The notes under the pieces were generated by a model. It ran no database searches, was not told where the DNA came from, and saw only the letters and a list, made by a program, of their open reading frames with translations. From assembly GCA_023398955.1 (NCBI GenBank), contig JAEWRL010000177.1:62001-126000 (forward strand): 64,000 nucleotides of DNA, given 5' to 3'. This stretch comes from Pseudomonadota bacterium. Lineage in GTDB: Bacteria; Myxococcota_A; Polyangia; Polyangiales; Polyangiaceae. Below, one piece after another: positions 59,036 to 64,000 of this stretch. The first letter of the stretch is position 1, and each line of letters opens with the position of its first letter. The position numbers and the translations under genes were made by a program.

Positions 59036-59706
59036 TGTCGCGTTCGAACTACCATCGTCGGAAGCTCGCCGTTTTCTTCCGAGTTGCTCTCGCTCCGCTC
59101 GTTGCCGCTTTGGTCCAGGGAGTGGCCCCGTGCAGCGTGGCGGCCCAGACATTGGAACTACCGCGATCGCGCCAGGGCTACTACATGGGCGCCGGATACA
59201 ACCTAGGGCTGACTCAGCTCACTGAGGAAGACGACAATCTCGGATGGTGGCTCACGAGCTCACTATCCTTGCGCGCGGGTCAGATGGTCACGGAGCACCT
59301 GGGATTGGGCCTCGGGATCCACCTCGGAGGGGCCGCAGAGGAGCCGGAGGTTGCCTCCCTCTCCGGCTTGGATCTCGAGGGTCAGTGGGAGCTGTTGGAG
59401 AACCTCGCCCTGCGCGGGGGCGTCGGCTTCGGCATCATTGCACTGCAGAACGAGGACGACCCGGACGAGCCGCTGCGGGGCTCCTTCGGTGGCGCATACT
59501 CCGTTGGTCTCGGCTACGATTGGTTCCCACGCAGGCCGAGCATCAGCGGTGGCTGGTCCATCTCCCCGGTCGCGATGTTCCGGTACTTGCCGGGCGACCC
59601 CGTGGCCGCGAACGTGTTCACCCTGGGTATTGAGCTTTTGTATTGGACTGGGCTTCCCAACAACGAGCTAGAGCTCCCGCCTGGGGTCGGTTACGAAGAC
59701 GATTGA
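59035..59706 (+). CDS. Small outer-membrane beta-barrel protein of the TonB operon
   Basis: A 223-residue protein; GTG 59035 overlaps the receptor stop by one base (TAGTG) and follows GAGGAG. Signal peptide to about residue 37 (CSVAA-QT). The rest alternates short hydrophobic strands with turns (GYYMGAGYNLGLTQLTEEDD, LGLGLGIHLGGAAEEPE, ENLALRGGVGFGIIALQNED), consistent with an 8-10 stranded OMP. Its role in the import system is unknown. Its end overlaps the convergent GNAT gene by 16 nt. Confidence 0.75.
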   Translation: MSRSNYHRRKLAVFFRVALAPLVAALVQGVAPCSVAAQTLELPRSRQGYYMGAGYNLGLTQLTEEDDNLGWWLTSSLSLRAGQMVTEHLGLGLGIHLGGAAEEPEVASLSGLDLEGQWELLENLALRGGVGFGIIALQNEDDPDEPLRGSFGGAYSVGLGYDWFPRRPSISGGWSISPVAMFRYLPGDPVAANVFTLGIELLYWTGLPNNELELPPGVGYEDD

Positions 59707-60269
59707 ATTGCCGAAGTGCGATCAGCGTGAGCGCCGTCACTCAACCCTTTCTCAAGGACGACGAAACGCAGGTCATCGCGTCGCGGAGCTCCGAACCGTG
59801 GGTCGCCGTAAGGGAACGCCTCGTGTTCTCCGGTGCGGATATAGCCACGCCGCTCGTACCAGGCGATCAGCTCCTCGCGCTGTTCAATGACCATCAAGCG
59901 CGCTCGAGCGATTCCCGGCACCGATAGAGCAGTAGCTTCGGCGTCCGCCAGGAGGCGACTGCCCAAGCCTCTTGCCTGCAGCGTTGGACTGACCGCCAAC
60001 ATGCCAATCATGCCAGCCGCTCCCAGGCACCGGACGGTCACCGTTCCGATGATGGCTGCGTCGCAGGGCGACGTCGCGATTCGGATGTGGGCACCAGGGG
60101 CCGACAACAGGCTCAGTATCTCGCGGGCATCGGTGCGCTGTCCATCCAGCAGCTCTGCCTCGGTGGTCCACCCTTCACGGCTTGCGTCGCCGCGGTAGGC
60201 GCTGTGGATGATTTGAACGAGGGCGTCAGCATCTGCCACGGTGGCGTCGCGAAAGACAAAGGGAATCAT
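59691..60269 (-). CDS. GNAT-family N-acetyltransferase
   Basis: A 192-residue enzyme with the GNAT fold. FRDATVADADALVQIIHSAY is strand 1/helix 1; GTVTVRCLGAAGMIGMLAVS with PTLQARGLGSRLLADAEATA is the acetyl-CoA pyrophosphate loop (Q/RxxGxG); then RARLMVIEQREELIAWYERRGYIRTGEHEAFPYG split over the C-terminal strands. Substrate unknown. Convergent overlap with the OMP gene, 16 nt. Confidence 0.85.
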   Translation of the reverse strand: MIPFVFRDATVADADALVQIIHSAYRGDASREGWTTEAELLDGQRTDAREILSLLSAPGAHIRIATSPCDAAIIGTVTVRCLGAAGMIGMLAVSPTLQARGLGSRLLADAEATALSVPGIARARLMVIEQREELIAWYERRGYIRTGEHEAFPYGDPRFGAPRRDDLRFVVLEKGLSDGAHADRTSAIQSSS

Positions 60270-60577
60270 CGTGAGTGCTCTTGTTGGCGATCAACGCTAT
60301 CACTCGCGGCGGGTCTGCGAAGGCGTGGAATGGCATCGGTCTGGGTGCTGCGCCAGCGCCTTCTGGCTACGGATAGCGGTGCCGCGCCGCTTGCGGGTGT
60401 GCGTGTGTGAACGAGACTCGGGCATTGTCGCAAGATTTGCGTGATCCCGCGGAAGTCCCAATCGGGGAACGCTTTAGTGGCTTTCCGGCTCAATGACCAG
60501 GTGGGGACGTGTTACACTCATGTTTCATCGCTGCCCGCGGAGCTGTGGGCGGAGATCCGGTTGGTGCGCGGGCGCTT
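60270..60577. other. Intergenic region before ablA, nothing recognised
   Basis: 308 bp between the divergent GNAT gene and the ablA leader hairpins. No open frame with support. It should contain the ablAB promoter, but I could not define one. Confidence 0.45.
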
Positions 60578-60639
60578 GGAATGCTGAGCGGCTGGGTGGC
60601 CACCACCCCCATTCCAAACCGAAGTGACTCATCTTCGGT
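60578..60639 (+). promoter_or_regulatory. Tandem hairpins in the ablA leader
   Basis: Hairpin 1: ggaatg (60578-60583) with cattcc (60610-60615) as outer stem, and gggtgg (60594-60599) with ccaccc (60603-60608) as inner stem. Hairpin 2: accgaag (60618-60624) with cttcggt (60633-60639), an 8-nt loop. The second stem ends 12 nt before the TTG start and next to the probable ribosome binding GAGG. They may control translation or be part of a larger regulatory RNA. Confidence 0.45.
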
Positions 60640-60651
60640 CCATACGAGGTA

Positions 60652-62025
60652 TTGGATTTGATTACTGCGCGACAGGAGCGGTTGGCACAGGCCCTGGACA
60701 AGGATAGTACACCTCGTAAATGGAGGGACTACAAATGGCAGCTGCGCCACGCAATTCGCGACATTGGTACCTTTGAACGTGTCCTGGGAGTACGGTTCGA
60801 GCCGAAACGGCGTCGACAGTTGGAAGCTACGCTGCTGAAGTTTCCATTATCCGTGACGCCCTACTACGCTTCCCTTATAGATCCGTCGGACCTCGAGAAC
60901 GATCCCGTCTTCAGGCAGAGCTTCCCAAACCCCTCGGAGCTCGTGATGCAGAAGGCGGACATGGTCGACCCTCTCGCGGAGGAGCGCGACTCGCCGGTGC
61001 CAGGTCTCACTCATCGGTACCCCGATCGAGTCCTCCTCCTCGTGAGCAACATGTGCTCAATGTACTGCCGGCACTGCACGAGGAAGCGTCGGGTCGGGGA
61101 CAGGGGCACCAATCCGGATCAAGACAGCATCCGACGGGCGATAGACTACATCAGGGCCACATCTAGCGTGCGCGATGTGCTGCTCTCAGGCGGGGATCCC
61201 TTTCTGCTGCCCGATGACCGGCTCGATTGGATTCTTGGGGAGCTCCGCGCGATCGATCACGTCGAGGTGGTCCGTATCGGGACTCGCACACCAGTCGTCC
61301 TTCCGTACCGCATCACGCACGAGCTCGTTCGGATGCTCAAGAAGCACCATCCCCTGTGGCTCAACGTGCACTTCAATCATCCTCGAGAACTCACCGCTTC
61401 CGCCACGGAGGCATTGACGAGGCTGGCGGATGCTGGCATCCCGCTCGGGAACCAATCGGTGCTACTCGCGGATGTCAACGACTGTCCGCGTATCATGCGA
61501 GCGCTGGTGCATGGCCTGGTGAAGCGCCGGGTCCGCCCGTACTACCTCTACCAATGCGACCTCTCGGAGGGGCTCACCCATTTTCGAACACCCATCGGCA
61601 AGGGAATTGAAATAATAGAGAGCCTGCGTGGTCACACTAGTGGATTTGCAGTGCCTACATATGTTATCGACGCGCCCGGGGGCGGCGGCAAGATCCCCGT
61701 TTCCCCGAACTACATCGTGTCGTGGTCTACGAACAAAGTCATTCTGCGTAACTACGAGGGAGTGATTACGACGTACCGCGAACCCGATGCGTACAAGCCG
61801 GTGCTGTGCGACCGGAACTGCGACGACTGCAGGCTGCAGCTGAAGCTCGAGTCCGCCGACGAACGGAACGCCGTCGGCATTGCGAAGCTGTTGGCTGATT
61901 TCGATGAAACCATCTCACTACGTCCGGCGCCGCAGGAGGGAGCCTCGGACGCTTCAGCGCCGCCAATCGTGCGAGTCAATGGCGGTCCTGTCCACGGGGA
62001 AGCAGATCAGTATGACCCCGAGTGA
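60652..62025 (+). CDS. ablA: Lysine 2,3-aminomutase
   Basis: A 457-residue radical-SAM/PLP enzyme that converts L-alpha-lysine to L-beta-lysine. TTG 60652 follows GAGG; a second TTG is at 60658. The cluster motif is CSMYCRHC (Cys135, 139, 142). Further landmarks: VLLSGGDPFLLPDDRLDWIL, VRIGTRTPVVLPYRITHEL, LNVHFNHPRELTASATEAL, the PLP Lys in DAPGGGGKIPV and a C-terminal Cys cluster CDRNCDDC that binds zinc in the family. It overlaps ablB by 14 nt. Confidence 0.94.
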   Translation: MDLITARQERLAQALDKDSTPRKWRDYKWQLRHAIRDIGTFERVLGVRFEPKRRRQLEATLLKFPLSVTPYYASLIDPSDLENDPVFRQSFPNPSELVMQKADMVDPLAEERDSPVPGLTHRYPDRVLLLVSNMCSMYCRHCTRKRRVGDRGTNPDQDSIRRAIDYIRATSSVRDVLLSGGDPFLLPDDRLDWILGELRAIDHVEVVRIGTRTPVVLPYRITHELVRMLKKHHPLWLNVHFNHPRELTASATEALTRLADAGIPLGNQSVLLADVNDCPRIMRALVHGLVKRRVRPYYLYQCDLSEGLTHFRTPIGKGIEIIESLRGHTSGFAVPTYVIDAPGGGGKIPVSPNYIVSWSTNKVILRNYEGVITTYREPDAYKPVLCDRNCDDCRLQLKLESADERNAVGIAKLLADFDETISLRPAPQEGASDASAPPIVRVNGGPVHGEADQYDPE

Positions 62026-62896
62026 CGTTGTGCAGACCTTCGGGAGAAGCGTCGTTCAGCACGGACGCTGCAACGACCGCGCGTACTTGATGAAGCTCGA
62101 CTCGTTGGACATGCCGAGGATCATCGAGACCCTCGACGGACTAGCGGCGCGCCATGGGTACTCCAAGATCTTCGCGAAGGTCCCCCGTTCACAGCTCCCG
62201 GCGTTCGAGCGCGCGGGATATCGGCTCGAAGCCCTAGTGCCGGGGTTCTTCGCGGGACTGGAGGATGGAGCGTTCCTGGGTAAGTACATGACCGAGGAGC
62301 GGAAGACCGACCCCGCGCGTCCCACCATCCTCGCCAACCTCGAAGCAGCGCGCAGCAGGGCTGCGGTGCGGGCGCCTGCCTTGGACGGCAAGGGCCCGCG
62401 GATACGGCTCGCGAGCGAGCGAGACGTAGACGCGATGGCTCACCTCTTCCGCACGGTGTTCACGACCTATCCTTTCCCCATCCAAGACCCAGAGTACCTG
62501 CGGGAAACGATGGAAACCCACGTTCGGTACTTCTGCATCGAGCATGACGGCGAGATCATTGCCGCCTCTTCCGCCGAGATGGATCGCTCCAGCCGTTGTG
62601 TCGAAATGACAGACTTTGCGACATTGCCGCAGCAACGAGGACGGAGGTTGGCTGCTCACTTGTTGGCGTTCATGGAGCGAGACCCGGCGATCGCCATGTA
62701 CCGGAATGCCTATACGATTGCACGAGCGTTGTCGGTTGGTGTGAACGTGACGTTTGCTCGATTGGGGTACACTTTTGCGGGTATCCTCACCCAAAACACG
62801 AACATATCGGGACAGATCGAGAGCATGAACGTCTGGTACAAGCCACTAAGCGCGTCCCCCGTGCTCGGGTCGGCGGTCGCGGGAGCGTCCTGCTAG
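62012..62896 (+). CDS. ablB: Beta-lysine N6-acetyltransferase
   Basis: A 294-residue GNAT-type enzyme that acetylates beta-lysine to the compatible solute N-epsilon-acetyl-beta-lysine. ATG 62012 is preferred over ATG 61979. The N-terminal domain has VQHGRCNDRAYLMKLDSLDM and GYSKIFAKVPRSQLPAFERA; the GNAT core has RLASERDVDAMAHLFRTVFT, AASSAEMDRSSRCVEMTDFA and LPQQRGRRLAAHLL; the C terminus has NVTFARLGYTFAGILTQNTN. The overlap with ablA and the typical ablA-ablB order make the assignment firm. Confidence 0.92.
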   Translation: MTPSDVVQTFGRSVVQHGRCNDRAYLMKLDSLDMPRIIETLDGLAARHGYSKIFAKVPRSQLPAFERAGYRLEALVPGFFAGLEDGAFLGKYMTEERKTDPARPTILANLEAARSRAAVRAPALDGKGPRIRLASERDVDAMAHLFRTVFTTYPFPIQDPEYLRETMETHVRYFCIEHDGEIIAASSAEMDRSSRCVEMTDFATLPQQRGRRLAAHLLAFMERDPAIAMYRNAYTIARALSVGVNVTFARLGYTFAGILTQNTNISGQIESMNVWYKPLSASPVLGSAVAGASC

Positions 62897-62991
62897 ATCG
62901 TGGTCGCTCGAGCCGTGGAGAGTAGGCCACGGTGCCCCGCGCCCCCTCGGAGCCTCGCAGAGGCACGGGCTCGTGGTAGTATTCGCATCCA

Positions 62992-64000
62992 ATGCTCAAG
63001 GTGCTCATCACGGACGACCAGCCGCACGTGCTCGACGCGCTGGACCTGCTGTTCTCGATGCGTGGAGGACTCGAGGTCGAGCGGGCCCGGTCGCCGCGCG
63101 AAGCTCTCTCCGTCATTGAGGAAGGCGGGATCGGGGTGGTGGTCCACGATATGAACTTCTCCGAAGGGACTACGGGCGGCGAAGAGGGGGCAGCGCTCTT
63201 CCATAGCATCCGTGGTCTCGATCCTGACATGCCGGTTATCCTCATGACGGCCTGGGCCTCTCTCGAAGCGGCAGTGGAGTTGGTGAAGCAAGGTGCTGAT
63301 GACTACCTGCAGAAGCCCTGGGACGACGAGGTCCTGTTGCGGAAGGTGACCAACCTGCTGCGTGCCCGAGAGCATCAGGCGACGGCCGCCGAGCATGTGT
63401 TGCGGACAAAGGAGCCAAGCAATCCGCACATCAACCGCTGTGGCCTTCTCTTTCAGAGCGCTGCGATGCACAGCGTCGTTTCGCTTGCCTTGAAGGTTGC
63501 CGCCTCGGATGTGCCCGTTCTCATCACGGGGCCGAACGGTTCGGGAAAGGAGAAGCTGGCCGAGATTGTCCAGGTCAACTCTGGGCGTCGAGGCGCGCCA
63601 TTCGTAAGGGTCAACGTAGGGGCCTTGCCGGACGAGCTCTTCTCGGCGGAGCTGTTTGGAGCAGAGGCGGGTGCATTCACCGGGGCACGGACGCGCCGTA
63701 TCGGGCGTTTCGAGGCAGCACACGGAGGCACGCTGTTCCTGGACGAGATAGGGAACCTGTCGCTCGAGAGCCAGGCCAAGCTGCTTCGAGCTCTTCAAAG
63801 TGGCGACTTCCAGAGGCTGGGCGCGAACCAGACGCATCGGGCGGACGTGCGGGTGATTGCGGCGACGAACACAGACATGGCCCAGGCGATCCAGCAGGGC
63901 ACCTTCCGCGAGGACCTGTACTATCGCCTGGCGGTCATCGAACTCCAGGTTCCGCCGCTGGCGGAGCGACCGGAGGACATCCCGCTGCTCGCGCGATCGT
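62992..64000 (+). CDS. NtrC-family response regulator, cut by the window end
   Basis: The first 336 codons of an open frame running past the window end. The receiver starts MLKVLITDDQPHVLDALDLL and has an acidic pair DD at 8-9; the phospho-acceptor should be the Asp in VVVHDMNFSEG, followed by MTAWASLE and LQKPWDDE. The AAA+ domain has Walker A GPNGSGKE (usually GESGTGKE), sigma-54 loop GAFTGA, Walker B TLFLDEIG and the arginine-finger region REDLYYRLAV. The receiver's acceptor loop is unusual, MNFSEGTTGGEEG, where most have xMPxxxG. The C-terminal DNA-binding part is off-window. Confidence 0.88.
   Translation, partial: MLKVLITDDQPHVLDALDLLFSMRGGLEVERARSPREALSVIEEGGIGVVVHDMNFSEGTTGGEEGAALFHSIRGLDPDMPVILMTAWASLEAAVELVKQGADDYLQKPWDDEVLLRKVTNLLRAREHQATAAEHVLRTKEPSNPHINRCGLLFQSAAMHSVVSLALKVAASDVPVLITGPNGSGKEKLAEIVQVNSGRRGAPFVRVNVGALPDELFSAELFGAEAGAFTGARTRRIGRFEAAHGGTLFLDEIGNLSLESQAKLLRALQSGDFQRLGANQTHRADVRVIAATNTDMAQAIQQGTFREDLYYRLAVIELQVPPLAERPEDIPLLARS

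Noticed and set aside
1..64000. tRNA, rRNA and CRISPR genes
   Set aside because: Scanned by eye for T-loop TTCGA/TTCAA patterns and long conserved rRNA segments; none found. A covariance search would be more sensitive.

Overview
The window looks like chromosomal DNA of a high-GC member of the Myxococcota (Polyangia-type, formerly deltaproteobacterial). The signs are many lipoproteins with a clear lipobox, Cys-rich surface lipoproteins, a Hanks-type Ser/Thr kinase, two NtrC-type sigma-54 activators, DUF4398/OmpA-type envelope proteins, frequent GTG/TTG starts and many 1-4 nt start/stop overlaps. The N-epsilon-acetyl-beta-lysine pathway (ablAB) hints at a marine or salt-exposed lifestyle. This placement is inferred from gene content; no rRNA or tRNA gene was seen.

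Layout. 1-810: no convincing protein gene; the first 250 bases look like a structured RNA, possibly a decayed group II intron. 0.8-8.2 kb: a charged-repeat secreted protein and its lipoprotein partner, a NamZ/DUF1343 muramidase, an NtrC-type regulator, an HflK/HflC-like SPFH pair and a lipoprotein hydrolase. 8.4-12.5 kb: a phosphate-starvation module, PhoB-PhoR-OprP-like porin, with Pho-box-like direct repeats before phoB and before the porin. 12.5-23 kb: accessory envelope region with an HD hydrolase, a thioesterase, Cys-rich lipoproteins, a 1015-residue lipoprotein, a wrecked IS5-family transposase and a GH9 glycosidase. 23-36 kb: housekeeping and envelope genes (aat, a PHP-domain hydrolase, a PaaI-like thioesterase, prfC, lipoproteins, DUF4398/OmpA pair, cysteine-desulfurase-like enzyme, Ser/Thr kinase, DHH phosphoesterase).

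36.8-45 kb: branched-chain amino-acid operon ilvB-ilvN-leuA-cimA-leuB with convergent ilvC. It is preceded by a Val/Ile/Leu-rich 43-codon leader ORF and a textbook attenuator: a 9-bp terminator with nine T, and a competing 12-bp antiterminator. cimA next to leuA gives a threonine-independent route to isoleucine. leuC, leuD and ilvD are not in the window.

45-53 kb: an unknown membrane protein, an ArsR-methyltransferase regulator (SahR-like) translationally coupled to ahcY and preceded by a perfect palindrome, a quinone-oxidoreductase-type enzyme, a Tic20-like membrane protein and a phosphofructokinase with mixed ATP/PPi signature residues. 53-59.7 kb: an energised outer-membrane import operon, exbB-exbD-tonB-lipoprotein-receptor-small OMP; the receptor carries its own TonB-C-terminal-like domain at its N terminus. 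59.7-64 kb: a GNAT enzyme, ablA-ablB behind two leader hairpins, and the first 336 codons of a second NtrC-type regulator cut by the window end.

The most notable items are the ilv attenuator, the receptor with a TonB-like domain inside a complete TonB operon, the SahR-ahcY palindrome, the Pho-box-controlled porin and the ablA leader hairpins.
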